Numbered from the stretch's first letter, positions 9,002 to 19,646 are shown. The stretch: DNA of 64,000 nucleotides from Pseudonocardia sp. CNS-139 (GCA_001942415.1 MKJX01000239.1:51611-115610); one strand, 5' to 3'. Program-made: numbers and translations. The notes: generated by a model not told the origin, from the letters alone.

Positions 9002-10444
9002 ATGACGGCGCGGACCGTGGACGTGGCCATCGTCGGCAGCGGGTTCGCCGGGATCGGCGCCGCCGTGCGGCTGGCCCGCGCCGGCCGCCAGGACTTCGTG
9101 GTGCTGGAGAAGGGCGACGCGCTCGGCGGCACGTGGCGGGACAACACCTACCCCGCTGCGCTGCGACGTCCAGTCGCACCTGTACTCGTTCTCCTTCGCG
9201 CCCAACCCGGACTGGTCACGGCGTTTCGCGAGCCAGCCGGAGATCCGCGCGTACCTGGAGGGCGTCGCCGACCGCTACGGAATCCGCCCGCGCATCCGCT
9301 TCGGCGCCGAGGTCGTGGCCGCGACCTGGGAGAACCGCCGCTGGACGCTGTGCCTGCGCGACGGGTCGCAGGTGAACGCCCGGGTGGTCGTGTGGGGCAC
9401 CGGCGCGCTGCACCGCCCGGCCGTGCCCGACCTGCCGGGCCTGTCCGAGTTCCAGGGCCGGGTCTTCCACTCCGCGCACTGGGACCACGACCACGACCTG
9501 CGCGGACGCCGGGTCGCGGTGGTCGGCACCGGGGCGAGCGCCATCCAGTTCGTGCCCGCGATCCAGCCGCAGGTCGCGCACCTGACCCTCTTCCAGCGCA
9601 CGCCGCCGTGGGTGCTGCCGAAGCCGGACGGCCCGGTCCCCGCGCGCCTGCGCCGGCTCTACCGGGCGCTCCCGCTCGCGCAGCGGCTCCAGCGGGCGTT
9701 GGTCTACGCGCGCAACGAGGCCGTCGTCGCCGGGTTCCTGCGGCCCAGCCGGATGGCCGTGATCGAGCGGTTCGCCCGGGCCTACCTGGACCGGAGGTTC
9801 GCCGACCGGCCCGACCTCAAGGCCAGGCTGACCCCGGACTTCACGATCGGCTGCAAGCGCATCCTGCTCTCGAACGACTACTACCCGGCGCTCAAGCAGC
9901 CCAACGTCGACCTCGTGACGGAGAAGATCGTGTCCGTGACGCCCACCGGCGTCGTCACGGCCGACGGCGTCGAGCACGCGGCCGACACGATCGTCCTGGG
10001 CACCGGGTTCAAGGTCGCCGACGGGCTCAAGTCGATCCCGATCACCGGCCGCGACGGCGTGCGGCTCTCCGACGCCGTCGAGGGCTTCCTCGGCACCACG
10101 ATCGCCGGGTTCCCCAACCTCTTCGTCCTGACCGGCCCGAACACCGGCGTCGGCCACAGCTCGATGATCTTCATGATCGAGTCGCAGCTCAACTACGTGC
10201 TCGACGCGCTGCGCCTGCTCGACGAGCGCGGCGCGGTCGCGCTCGACACCCGCCGCGACCGGCAGGACGCGTACACGCCCGCCTGCAGCACCGGCTCGAC
10301 GGCTCGGTGTGGCTCGCCGGCGGGTGCGCGAGCTGGTACCTCGACGCGGACGGGCGCAACCGCACGCTCTGGCCCGACTACACGTTCCGGTTCCGGCACC
10401 GCACCCGCAGGGTCCGCCCCGGGGACCACGAACTGATCGCCTAG
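9002..10444 (+). CDS. Flavin monooxygenase, Baeyer-Villiger type
   Basis: FAD- and NADPH-dependent monooxygenase of about 481 aa. It has an N-terminal Rossmann motif GSGFAGIG, the FAD segment GGTWRDNTYPG, the fingerprint FQGRVFHSAHWD (FxGxxxHxxxWD of type I Baeyer-Villiger enzymes), and a second Rossmann motif VGTGASA. Further marks are TIGCKRILLSNDYYPAL and TGPNTGVGHSS. GGGGAGGAG precedes the ATG. Frameshifts near 9155-9165 (two missing bases restore TYPGCACDVQSHLYSF) and near 10290 interrupt the frame. The divergent TetR gene probably controls it. Substrate (ketone, sulfide or other) unknown. Confidence 0.88.
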   Translation: MTARTVDVAIVGSGFAGIGAAVRLARAGRQDFVVLEKGDALGGTWRDNTYPAALRRPVAPVLVLLRAQPGLVTAFREPAGDPRVPGGRRRPLRNPPAHPLRRRGRGRDLGEPPLDAVPARRVAGERPGGRVGHRRAAPPGRARPAGPVRVPGPGLPLRALGPRPRPARTPGRGGRHRGERHPVRARDPAAGRAPDPLPAHAAVGAAEAGRPGPRAPAPALPGAPARAAAPAGVGLRAQRGRRRRVPAAQPDGRDRAVRPGLPGPEVRRPARPQGQADPGLHDRLQAHPALERLLPGAQAAQRRPRDGEDRVRDAHRRRHGRRRRARGRHDRPGHRVQGRRRAQVDPDHRPRRRAALRRRRGLPRHHDRRVPQPLRPDRPEHRRRPQLDDLHDRVAAQLRARRAAPARRARRGRARHPPRPAGRVHARLQHRLDGSVWLAGGCASWYLDADGRNRTLWPDYTFRFRHRTRRVRPGDHELIA

Positions 10445-10471
10445 CTGTAGCCGCTCACGTAGTTTCGGGCG

Positions 10472-11436
10472 GTGCCCGACCTGGAGACGTCCGTCTACGC
10501 GATCCCGATGACCACGCGGTTCCGCGGGATCACCGAGCGGGAGGGCATGCTGCTGCGCGGCCCGGCCGGCTGGGGCGAGTTCTGCCCGTTCGCCGAGTAC
10601 GACGACGCCGAGTCGGCGCCGTGGCTGGCCGCCGCGCTGGAGGCGGCGCGGGAGGGCTGGCCGGCGCGGTGCGCGACCGGGTGCCGGTGAACGCGATCGT
10701 CCCGGCCGTGGGGCCGGAACGCGCGCAGGAGATCGTGCGTGCCTCCGGCTGCGCGACGGCGAAGGTCAAGGTCGCCGACGCGCCCGGCTCGCTGCCCGCG
10801 GACCTGGAACGGGTCGCGGCCGTGCGGGACGCGCTCGGTCCCGCGGGCGCCGTGCGCGTCGACGCGAACGCCCGCTGGGACGTCGACGAGGCCGTGGCCG
10901 CGATCCGCGCGCTGGACGCGGCCGCGGGCGGCCTGCAGTACGTCGAGCAGCCCTGCCCCACGGTCGAGGAGCTGGCGGCCGTGCGGCGGCGGGTGGACGT
11001 GCGGATCGCGGCGGACGAGTCGATCCGCCGCGCCGAGGACCCGCTGCGCGTCGCCGTCGCGGGCGCCGCGGACGTCGCCGTGCTCAAGTGCGCGCCGCTG
11101 GGCGGGGTGCGCCGGGCGCTGGCCGTCGCCGAGGCGTGCGGGCTGCCGTGTGTGGTGTCGTCGGCGCTGGAGACGAGCGTGGGGCTGGCCGCCGAGCTGG
11201 CGCTGGCCGGTGCGCTGCCCGAACTCGATCTGGCCTGCGGCTTCGGCACCGGCGCGCTGCTCACGGCCGACGTCGTGGCGGAGCCGCTGCTGCCGGTGGA
11301 CGGGTACCTGCCGGTGCCGCGCCGCGCGCCCGAGCCGGTGCTGCGGGCCGCGGTGGCGGCGGCCCCGGAGCGGGCCGCGTGGTGGGCCGACCGGCTGGCC
11401 CGGGTGCTCGCTAGCGCGATTCCAGCAGGCGCTTGA
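10472..11436 (+). CDS. menC: o-Succinylbenzoate synthase
   Basis: Enolase-superfamily dehydratase of menaquinone synthesis (SHCHC to o-succinylbenzoate). N-terminal cap: MTTRFRGITEREGMLLRGPAGWGEFCPF. The barrel carries the expected catalytic residues: the KxK in TAKVKVAD, metal ligands in VDANARW, EQPC and ADESI, and the second Lys in LKCAPLGG. GTG at 10472 is the start. A frameshift near 10665 follows EGWP. The last codons overlap the convergent SRPBCC gene and may be read in the wrong frame. Other menaquinone genes are not in the window. Confidence 0.88.
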
Positions 11437-11851
11437 GCACGGCGAGGTCCTTGCGGTTGGCCCGCCGCACCGCCCCCGCGTGCATCGGGCCAAACAGCCC
11501 GGCGAACCCGCCCGGCTCGCCGCGGTTGCGCAGCGTCATGCGGGTGCGGTCCGGGCCCAGCTCTTCCCAGGTGTAGGTCGTCTCCATCGGGAACGGGCCG
11601 TCCGCGGTGCGCATCACCATCCGCTCCCCGGGCACCAGATCGACCACCTCGTACGTGTAGGTGAGCCACCGGAAGAGGAACCAGGCGACGAACGTCATGC
11701 GCGAGCCCACCCGGGCCGGCGGCGGGCTGAGCCACTCGACCGAGGTGATGTTCACGTACCACTCCGGCGCGTTCGACGGGTCGGCGGCATACGCGGCGAC
11801 CAGCGGCCGCGGCCGGTCGATCACGATCTCGGACGTCACGTCCACGGCCAT
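11411..11851 (-). CDS. SRPBCC-fold protein
   Basis: Intact 146-aa protein of the START/Bet v1-like (SRPBCC) superfamily: TSEIVIDRPRPLVAAYAADPSNAPEWY, TYTYEVVDLVPGERMVMRT, TTYTWEELGPDRTRMTLRN. These folds bind hydrophobic ligands or act as cyclases; no catalytic set allows a firmer call. It converges on menC and is divergent from the FAD oxidoreductase at 11893. Confidence 0.75.
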   Translation of the reverse strand: MAVDVTSEIVIDRPRPLVAAYAADPSNAPEWYVNITSVEWLSPPPARVGSRMTFVAWFLFRWLTYTYEVVDLVPGERMVMRTADGPFPMETTYTWEELGPDRTRMTLRNRGEPGGFAGLFGPMHAGAVRRANRKDLAVLKRLLESR

Positions 11852-11892
11852 GGGCGCAGAGTGTGGCAGGCCGCGGGTTCTACGGTCACCCG

Positions 11893-12845
11893 GTGCGCGT
11901 TGTCGTGGTCGGGGCCGGGATCGCCGGGGTGGCGTGTGCGGTGGAGCTGGCCGCGGCCGGCGTGGACGTCCGCGTGCTGGAGCGCGGCGCCGGGCCGGGC
12001 GGGCGGATGGCGAGCCCGGAGCTGGCCGGCCGGCCCGTCGACATGGGCGCCGCGTACTTCACCGTGCGCGACCCGGAGTTCGCGGCCGTCGCCGGGCGCT
12101 GGACGGCCGCCGGGCTCGCCCGGCCCTGGACGTCCGCGCCGACGTGGTCGAGCACGGCCGTCGCGACCGCGCCTCCGGACCCGTCCGGTACAGCGCGCCC
12201 GGGGGGTTGTCCTCGCTGGTCACGGACCTGGCGACGGGTCTGGCGGTCGCGTGCGGCCACGAGGTCCGCCGCGTCGGGCCCGGCCCTTCGGTGGACGGCG
12301 GGCCGGCCGACGCCGTGGTGCTCGCGATGCCCGACCCGCAGGCCGCGCGCCTGCTCGACCCGGCGAGCCCGACCGCGGCGCAGGTCGCGGGGCGGGAGTG
12401 GACGCCGGTGGTCGCGGTCGCCGCCGGGTGGGCCGGGCGGGAGTGGGCGCCGTTCCCGGCGGCGTTCGTCAACGACCACCCGGTGCTCACGATCGTCGCC
12501 GACGACGGCGACCGCCGCGGCGACGGCGCCCCCGTGCTGGTCGCGCACACGACGGCCGCGCTCGCCCGCAAGCACGCCGCCGACCCGGCCGGGGCCGTCG
12601 CCCCGGTGCTCGCGGCGCTGCGTGACCTGCTGGGCGTCACCGCGGCCCCGGCCTGGACGGTCGCGCACCTCTGGCCGGCCGCCTCGCCCGCGCAGCCCCG
12701 GGACCGGCCGTTCCACCTCGGCGCGGACGGCGTCGCGCTGGCCGGCGACGGCTGGGGCAGCCCGCGCATCGAGACGGCGTGGCGCTCGGGCACCCTGCTC
12801 GCCCGCGCGCTCACCCGGTCGGGGCCTGAGCAACTACCGTCCTGA
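11893..12845 (+). CDS. FAD-dependent amine oxidase/renalase-like protein
   Basis: About 318-aa NAD(P)/FAD-dependent oxidoreductase of the renalase-like group. The GTG start leads directly into the dinucleotide motif VVVVGAGIAGVACA, then LERGAGPGGRMAS and the family block VDMGAAYFTVRDPEF. After a frameshift near 12140 come GPVRYSAPGGLSSL, the middle substrate domain, and a C-terminal FAD block VALAGDGWGSPRIETAWRSG. It ends 2 bp before the next gene, so it is probably the first gene of an operon with the FAD oxidase and acyl-CoA synthetase. Confidence 0.8.
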
Positions 12846-12847
12846 CC

Positions 12848-14232
12848 ATGACCGCCGATCCGCTCGTCGCCGACCTGCTGGCCGCGCTCCCGCCGGAGCG
12901 CGTGCTGCTGGACGTGGACGCCGTCGCGGCCTACGCGCACGACGAGGCCGAGTGGGCGCCGCACGGGCGGGCGGCCGCGGTCGTCCGGCCGCGCAGCACC
13001 GCGGAGGTCGCCGAGGTGGTGCGGGCCTGCGCCCGGCACCGGCGCCCGCTGGTGCCGCGCGGCGCCGGCACGGGCCTGTCCGGCGGCGCCAACGCCGTGG
13101 ACGGGTGCGTGGTGCTCTCCACCGAGCGGATGCGCGCGATCGTCGAGATCGACCCGGCCGAACGGCTCGCCGTGGTGCAGCCGGGTGTGGTCAACAACGA
13201 CCTGCGGGCGGCAGCCGCGGAGCACGGGCTCTGGTACCCGCCGGACCCGGCGAGCGCGCCGTGGTCGACGATCGGCGGCAACGTCGCCACCAACGCGGGC
13301 GGGCTGTGCTGCGTCAAGTACGGCGTCACCCGCGACTACGTGCTCGCGCTGGAGGTCGTCACCGCGTCCGGCGAGGTGGTGCGGCTCGGGCGGCGCACCG
13401 CGAAGGGCGTGGCCGGCTACGACCTGGCCGGGCTGATCGTCGGCTCCGAGGGCACGCTCGGCGTCGTCACCGAGGTCACCGTGCGGCTGCGGCCGCTGCG
13501 CACCGGCGTGCCGCGCACCGTCGTCGGCTTCTTCGACACGCTGACGGCGGCCGGGGACGCCGTGGCCCGCGTGACGGCCCGGGGCTTGCAGCCGGCGGCG
13601 TTCGAGCTGGTCGACCGGGTGTGCCTGCAGGCCGTGAACACCTGGAAGCACACGGGGCTGCCGGAGGACGCGGCCGCGCTGCTGCTCGCCCAGACCGACC
13701 TGCCCGAGCCCGCCGCGGAGCAGGAGGCGGCCGCGATCCTCGCCGAGTTCGTCGCGGCCGGCGCCCGCGACGCCGTCTTCTCGACCGACCGCGTGGAGGC
13801 CGAGGCCCTCTTCGACGCGCGCCGGCTCGCGTACCCGGCGCTGGAGCAGCGCGGCGAGGCCATGCTCACCGAGGACGTGTGCCTGCCCCGCGGGCGGCTC
13901 GCCGAGATGCTCGCGCGCGTCGAGGAGATCGCGGCCCGCGCCGACGTGCTCATCGCGAACATCGCGCACGCCGGCGACGGCAACCTGCACCCGCTGCTGC
14001 TCACCCCGCACGGCGACGACGCCGCGAAGGCCCGCGCGCAGCGGGCGTTCGCGGAGATCGTGGCCGCCGCGCTGGAGCTGGGCGGCACCGTCACCGGCGA
14101 GCACGGCGTCGGCCTGCTGAAGCTCCCCGGCATGCGCGCCGAGCTGGGCGAACCCGTGCTCGCGATGCAGCGCGCCGTGAAGCGGGCGCTCGATCCCGAC
14201 GCATTCTCAACCCCGGCAAGGCGGTCGGGTGA
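12848..14232 (+). CDS. FAD-linked oxidase, glycolate/lactate dehydrogenase (GlcD) type
   Basis: About 461 aa. VAO-type FAD domain with PRGAGTGLSGGANA and TIGGNVATNAGGLCCVKYG, a GSEGTLGVVTEVTVRL block, then the C-terminal cap with IAHAGDGNLHP and GTVTGEHGVGLLK, all typical of 2-hydroxyacid dehydrogenases. A frameshift near 14205 hides the usual ending; with one added base it reads DPDGILNPGKAVG and stops at 14232. That stop overlaps the next GTG start by 4 nt. The true substrate may be glycolate, D-lactate or another 2-hydroxy acid. Confidence 0.88.
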
Positions 14233-15679
14233 CCACTGCGAAGGACACCGCGAAGGAGAGGCCCGTGACGCCCCTGCTGCCCGCGCTGCTCGACCCGCCC
14301 GGCCGCACCGCGCTGCGGTTCCGCGACGGCGACGACGTGAGCTACGCGCGGCTCGCGTCCGCGGCCGGGGCGCTGGCCGGGCGGCTCGCGGGCCGCGCCC
14401 GGGTGGCCGTGCTCGCCACCCCCACGGTGCACACGGCCGTCGCCGTCACGTCGGCGCTGCTCGCGGGGGTCACGGCCGTGCCGCTCAACCCGCGGCTGGG
14501 GGAGCGGGAGCTCGCGCACGTCGTCGGCGACTCGGCGCCGGAGGCCGTGCTCGCCGCGCCCGGCGTCGTGCTGCCCGGCCCGCTCGCCGCGCTCCCGCGC
14601 CTCGACGTCGACCTCGACGCGGACGGCGCCGTGCCGGCCGCCGAGCCGCCGCGGGACGCCCCCGCGTTCGTGATCTACACGTCCGGCACCACCGGCCCGC
14701 CCAAGGGGGCCGTGCTCTCGCGCGCGGCCGTCGCGTCCAACGTCGACGCGCTGGCCGAGGCGTGGGAGTGGACCGACGGCGACCTGCTCGCGCACGCGCT
14801 GCCGCTCTTCCACGTGCACGGGCTGGTCCTCGGCGTGGTCGGGCCGCTGCGCCGCGGCGGCCGGCTGAGTCATCTGGGCACGCTGGACGCGGCGGCGCTG
14901 GCCGGGGCGGGGGCGACGCTCGTGTTCGGCGTGCGACGCAGTACCACCGGCTCGCCGACCAGCTGGAGTCGGACTCCGCGGCCGCCGCGGCGCTCGGGCG
15001 GGCCCGGCTGCTCGTCTCGGGCTCCGCGGCGCTGACGGCCGTCGACCACACGCGGATGCAGCGGCTCACCGGGCTCGCCGTGCGCGAGCGCTACGGGCTG
15101 ACCGAGACGCTGATCCTCACCGCCGCCCGCGCCGCCGACGCGCCCGAGCCGGGCACCGTCGGGCGGCCGCTGCGCGACACCGAGGTGCGGCTCGCGCCCC
15201 TGCCCGGCGACGGCGCGGACGGGCTGGGGGCCGTCGAGGTGCGCGGGCCCGGCCTGTTCTCCGGCTACCTCAACCGGCCCGACGCCACCGCGGCCGCGCG
15301 CACCGCCGACGGCTGGTTCGCCACCGGCGACATCGGGCGCTGGGCCCCCAGCGGCGCGCTCGCCCTGGTCGGGCGCAGCGCCACCGACCTGATCAAGTCC
15401 GGCGGCTACAAGATCGGCGCGGGCGAGATCGAGAACGCGCTGCTGGAGCACGCGGGCGTGGCCGAGGCGGCCGTCGTCGGGGTGCCGGACGCGGACCTCG
15501 GCGAGCGGATCGTCGCGTACGTCGTCCCGGTGGGGGACGCGCCGCCGGAACGCGAGCTGGTGGACCACGTCGCCGCGCTGCTCGCCCCGCACAAACGACC
15601 GCGCGAGGTGCGGTTCACCGACGCGCTGCCGCGCAACGACATGGGCAAGGTGCAGAAGGCGCGGCTGCCCCGCGGTTGA
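14229..15679 (+). CDS. AMP-forming acyl-CoA synthetase (malonyl-CoA synthetase-like)
   Basis: About 484-aa ANL-superfamily ligase that activates an acid with ATP and joins it to CoA. Motifs: A3 YTSGTTGPPKGAVLS, A5 ERYGLTET, A7/A8 WFATGDIGRW and IKSGGYKIGAGEIE, A10 lysine in NDMGKVQKARL. The short N-terminus and SGGYKIGAGEIE recall MatB-type malonyl-CoA synthetases, but the substrate is not proven. A frameshift near 14930 is repaired by one C (FGVPTQYHRLADQ). It is coupled by GTGA to the GlcD-like gene. Confidence 0.85.
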
Positions 15680-15708
15680 AGCGAGCGCGGGCCGGAAATC
15701 CGGGTCGG

Positions 15709-17211
15709 ATGACCGACACGCCGACCGCTCCCTCGAACCCCACCTACCGCGGACCGTCCGGCGCCGGTGCGCCCCGGCTGGCCGGCCTGCCCGGCGTCGC
15801 CCGGGAGGAGGCCGGGCCGCGTCAGGTGATCGAGACCGAGCGGCACGACACCGAGGACCGGCGGCTCGCCGTCGCCGGCGTGGTGCTCGCCGTGACGCAC
15901 CGGGACGGGGCGGCGCACTGGCGGCTCGGTCTCCCGGGCGACGCCGGGCAGGTGGTGCCGGCCGCGGACGAGCGCACCCCGCCCGCCGGCCTCGCCGCCG
16001 CCGTGCACGGGATCGCGGGGGACCGGGACCTGCGGCCGGCCGGGCGGGTCCGCCGGGTCCGCACGCGCACCCGGCTCCTCGCGGCGAACGGCGCGCTGCT
16101 CGCCGAGGTCCTGCACGACCAGGTGACGGTGGCGACGTTCGGCCGGTCCACCGACGTCGAGTCCTGGACGGACGTGCAGGTCGTCCCGGCCGCGGCGGGC
16201 GGCCACCTGCTGCACGCACTGGCCGACCGGATCACCGCGGGCGGGATGCGGCCGGCCCCGGGCGACGCGGAGTCCGAGCTGAGCCGGATGCTGCGCCCGT
16301 CCCCCGACGGGTGGCAGCCGGGCGGCGACGACCCCGCCGGCGCCGTGCTCATGGCGTACGTCGGCGAGCACGCCGCGCGGCTCGCGACGAGGACCCGCGG
16401 GCCCGCCGCGGCGAGCCCGACGCCGTGCACCAGCTGCGGGTGGCCGCGCGCCGGGTGCGCAGCGCCCTGCAGTCCTACCGGCACCTGCTCGACCGGGAGC
16501 GCACCGACCCGCTGGTCGACGGGCTGCGCGAGCTGGGCCGGGCGCTCGCTCCCGCCCGCGACGCGAGGTGCTGCGCGAACGGATCACCGGCGGGCTGCGC
16601 GGCCTCCCGGCGCAGGAGCTGCTCGGCACCGCGCAGGCGCAGGTCACGCGGCACTTCGGGCGGCTGGAGGCCGAGGCCGGCGCGGCCGTCGTCGCCACGT
16701 TGGACGGCGACGCCTACACGCGGCTGCGGGCCTGCCTCGACGCCTGCTGCGCGACCCGCCGCTCACCGAGCGCGCCGTGCGGCCCGCGGCCGACGAGCTG
16801 CCGGTGCACGTCCGGCGCGCCGCCCGCCGGCTCGACCGGGCCGTCACCGTCGCCGTCGACCCGGATGCCCCGGCCGAGGAACGCGACACCGCCGTGCACA
16901 CCGCCCGCAAGGCCGGCAAGCGCCTGCGCTACGCCACGGAGGTCGCGATCCCGGCACTCGGCAAGGACGCGACCCGGTTCGCGAGGTCGATGAAGAAGTT
17001 CCAGGACGCGCTGGGAGAGCACCAGGACACGGTTGTCGCCCGCGGGGCGCTGCGCGAGCTGGGCGCGACGGCGCCGGAGGAGGGCGGCAACGGGTTCAGC
17101 TTCGGTGTGCTCCACGAGCGCGACGCGGCCCGCGCCGCGCGGATCGAGGCGGAGCTGCCCGGGCTGTGGAAGGAGGCGTGGAAGCGTGGCAACCGCCGCT
17201 GGCTCGGCTGA
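15709..17211 (+). CDS. CYTH/CHAD domain protein
   Basis: About 500 aa. The N-terminal half looks like a CYTH (triphosphate tunnel) domain: ETERHDTEDRRLAVAGVVLAV, WRLGLPG, RTRTRLL. The usual opening ExExK strand is not evident. The C-terminal half is a CHAD helical bundle with its conserved His/Arg/Lys helices: DAVHQLRVAARRVRSALQSYR, VHTARKAGKRLRYATEV, FQDALGEHQDTVVAR. CHAD domains bind polyphosphate and CYTH domains act on triphosphates, so a polyphosphate role is likely. Frameshifts near 16395, 16565 and 16745. ATG at 15709 is chosen. Confidence 0.85.
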   Translation: MTDTPTAPSNPTYRGPSGAGAPRLAGLPGVAREEAGPRQVIETERHDTEDRRLAVAGVVLAVTHRDGAAHWRLGLPGDAGQVVPAADERTPPAGLAAAVHGIAGDRDLRPAGRVRRVRTRTRLLAANGALLAEVLHDQVTVATFGRSTDVESWTDVQVVPAAAGGHLLHALADRITAGGMRPAPGDAESELSRMLRPSPDGWQPGGDDPAGAVLMAYVGEHAARLATRTRGPAAASPTPCTSCGWPRAGCAAPCSPTGTCSTGSAPTRWSTGCASWAGRSLPPATRGAARTDHRRAARPPGAGAARHRAGAGHAALRAAGGRGRRGRRRHVGRRRLHAAAGLPRRLLRDPPLTERAVRPAADELPVHVRRAARRLDRAVTVAVDPDAPAEERDTAVHTARKAGKRLRYATEVAIPALGKDATRFARSMKKFQDALGEHQDTVVARGALRELGATAPEEGGNGFSFGVLHERDAARAARIEAELPGLWKEAWKRGNRRWLG

Positions 17212-17242
17212 GCACCGGGGGGCCCGTGCGACGATCGCAGGC

Positions 17243-18262
17243 ATGAGCGAACCCCGCGACGCCGTCGCGGACCTGCGCCGCATCGCGTTCCTGCTGGAAC
17301 GGGCGCACGAGTCGACCTACCGCGTGCGCGCCTTCCGCACCGCCGCGGCCGTGCTCGGGCGCCGCGACCCCGACCAGATCGCGCAGCTCGTGCGCACCGG
17401 GGAGATCAAGCGGCTCAAGGGCGTCGGCGACGTCACGGCCCGGTGCGTCACCGAGTCGGTGTCCGGTGAGGAGCCGGTCTACCTGCGCCGGCTGGAGGCG
17501 ACCGAGGGCACCCCGCTCGACGCGGCCGCCGACGCGCTGCTCACCGCGATCCGCGGCGACTGCCACAGCCACACCGACGCGTCCGACGGCGGCTCGCCGC
17601 TGCGCGAGATGGCCGAGACCGCGCAGGCGCTCGGCCACGACTACCTCGTGGTCACCGACCACTCGCCGCGGCTCACCGTCGCCAACGGGCTCTCACCGCA
17701 GCGGCTGCGGGCGCAGCTCGACCAGATCGCCGAGCTGAACGCCGAGCTGCGCGGCTTCCGCGTGCTCACCGGCATCGAGGTCGACATCAACGAGGACGGC
17801 TCGCTCGACCAGGACGAGGACCTGCTCGCCGAGCTGGACGTCGTCGTCGCGTCGGTGCACTCCAAGCTGCGGATGCCGCGCGCCGAGATGACCGAGCGGA
17901 TGCTCACCGCCGTCGCCAACCCGCTCGTCGACGTGCTCGGGCACTGCACGGGCCGGATGCTCATGGGCAACCGCAGGCGCCCCGAGTCGGAGTTCGACGC
18001 CCCGGCCGTCTTCGCGGCGTGCGCCGAGCACGGCGTCGCCGTCGAGGTGAACTCCCGGCCGGAACGGCTCGACCCGCCCAAACGGCTCCTGCGGCTGGCC
18101 GTCGAGGCCGGCTGCGACTTCACGATCGACACCGACGCGCACGCGCCCGGCCAGCTCGACTGGCTGCGCAACGGGTGCGAGCGTGCGGCCGCGTGCGGGG
18201 TGCCGGCGGAGCGCGTGCTCAACACCTGGGCCGTGGACGACCTGCTGACCCGGGTCCGCTGA
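17243..18262 (+). CDS. PHP-domain metal hydrolase with PolX-like N-terminus
   Basis: Intact 339-aa protein. Residues 1-90 are a helix-hairpin-helix module like that of family X polymerases (YRVRAFRTAAAVL, LKGVGDVTARCVTE). The rest is a PHP domain with metal-binding sets DCHSHTDASDGGSP, VVTDHSPR, TGIEVDI, SVHSKL, LGHCTGR and DTDAHA. It looks like the PolX PHP module without its polymerase domain. A phosphoesterase acting on DNA or nucleotides is inferred. It sits 32 bp after the CHAD gene. Confidence 0.85.
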   Translation: MSEPRDAVADLRRIAFLLERAHESTYRVRAFRTAAAVLGRRDPDQIAQLVRTGEIKRLKGVGDVTARCVTESVSGEEPVYLRRLEATEGTPLDAAADALLTAIRGDCHSHTDASDGGSPLREMAETAQALGHDYLVVTDHSPRLTVANGLSPQRLRAQLDQIAELNAELRGFRVLTGIEVDINEDGSLDQDEDLLAELDVVVASVHSKLRMPRAEMTERMLTAVANPLVDVLGHCTGRMLMGNRRRPESEFDAPAVFAACAEHGVAVEVNSRPERLDPPKRLLRLAVEAGCDFTIDTDAHAPGQLDWLRNGCERAAACGVPAERVLNTWAVDDLLTRVR

Positions 18263-18274
18263 GGGGCCTGCGGG

Positions 18275-18826
18275 TCAGTCCGCGCTGCGGATGCGGGCGT
18301 CCCCGATCAGGGCGAACATCCGGATCCGCACGACGGGCGTGCCCGGCAGCCGCGGCACCGCGGCCAGCTCCACCCGGCGGTCGCCGAGCAGCGAGAACCC
18401 GACGAGCTCGACCTCCACGCCCTCGGGCACGACCACCTCGGCGTCCCCGAGGATGCTGTAGACGTCGATCGTGATCTCGTCGTGGTCGCCGATCAGGGCG
18501 CCGCGCAGGTCGATGTCGAGATCGCCGACCAGCAGGACGGCCGTGGTGCGCGGGCGCAGCGCCCACCGGCCGCGGCGGCGGATGTCGCCGAGCACCGTGA
18601 CGAGCGTGGACCGGGCGGCGGCGGGCCGCTGCCCGACCACCGGCACCGGCAGGTCGGCGACCGTGCGCGCCAGCTCGGCGGCCCCGTCCGCGGCCCACAC
18701 CCGTTCCACCCGGTCGGTGAACTCGTCGAGCGTCAGCCGGCCCTCGCCGACCGCGCGCTCCAGCTGCGCCTGGGCGGCGTGCCGCTGCTCGTCGAGGGGG
18801 TCCGGCGGCGTGGGCACGACGGTCAT
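18275..18826 (-). CDS. DUF1707 (SHOCT-like) protein with LiaF-type C-terminus
   Basis: Intact 183-aa protein. The N-terminal DUF1707 segment has AQAQLERAVGEGRLTLDEFTDRV. The C-terminal beta-rich part (TLVTVLGDIRRRGRW, VYSILGDAEVVVPEGVEVELVGFSLLGDRRV) resembles the LiaF/cell-wall-active-antibiotic-response domain. There is no clear membrane helix. A role in envelope-stress response is suggested by family only. It converges on the PHP gene. Confidence 0.8.
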   Translation of the reverse strand: MTVVPTPPDPLDEQRHAAQAQLERAVGEGRLTLDEFTDRVERVWAADGAAELARTVADLPVPVVGQRPAAARSTLVTVLGDIRRRGRWALRPRTTAVLLVGDLDIDLRGALIGDHDEITIDVYSILGDAEVVVPEGVEVELVGFSLLGDRRVELAAVPRLPGTPVVRIRMFALIGDARIRSAD

Positions 18827-18951
18827 GGCGCCACCGTAGCGAGCGGCGCCCTCGATCGGGCGGCACCCGACGGGGTGGACCTGGTCGCGACACGCCCTGA
18901 CTGCCGTTGCAATCGGTGCCACTGGTGCTGGTGATGCAGGAGGTGGCCGAG

Positions 18952-19646
18952 GTGCTTACGCCCGGATTGTCGAGATGGGTCGCCGGAGGAACCGCGCTGG
19001 CCGCGCTCCTGCTGCTCAGCGGGTGGTCGACACCGGCGGCGCCCGCCGCGCCCGTCCCGGCCGACCCGTCCGAGTGCGCGACCACCGCGGCCGCGCGCCA
19101 CGGCTGGGGCGAGCCGGCCCGCCGTTCCGACTTCCAGGACGGGCTCCCGTCCGACTGGCACCCGTACGGTCCCGAGCCGGGCCACGCGAAACGCGGCACC
19201 CGCACCCCGGACGCGATCTCCGTGGCCGGCGGCGTCGCCACGATCACGGCGACGCAGGACGGCACGACCGGCGCGATGAGCTGGCACCCCGGCAGCGCTA
19301 CGGGCGCTGGGAGGCGTGCGTGCGGTCGGACGAGGGCAGCGGGGGGATCAACGCGCTGCTGCTGCTCTGGCCGGTGGCGGAGGACTTCCCCGTCGGCGGC
19401 GAGATCGACTGGATGGAGATCATGTCCGACGACCGGCAGGAGACGTCGTTCTTCCTGCACTACGGCGAGGACAACGACCAGCTGTACGGCTCCGTCGACC
19501 ACGACGCGACGCGGTGGTCGGCGTACGCGCTGGAGTGGACGCCGGAGCGCGTCACGGCGTACGTGAACGGCGAGGAGTGGTACTCGACCACCCGCACCGA
19601 CACGTTCCCGCCGCGCCCGATGAACATGACGATGCAGCTCGACTAA
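18952..19646 (+). CDS. Secreted glycoside hydrolase family 16
   Basis: About 232-aa secreted beta-glucanase-type enzyme. GTG at 18952 is chosen because AGGAGG ends 8 nt upstream and a signal peptide follows directly (VAGGTALAALLLLSGWS, then APAAP). The catalytic stretch GEIDWMEIM fits the GH16 ExDxxE pattern, followed by family blocks TSFFLHYGEDND, WSAYALEWTPERVTAYVNGEEW and RPMNMTMQLD. A frameshift near 19300 lies just before RYGRWEACVRS. The polysaccharide target is not predictable. Confidence 0.88.
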
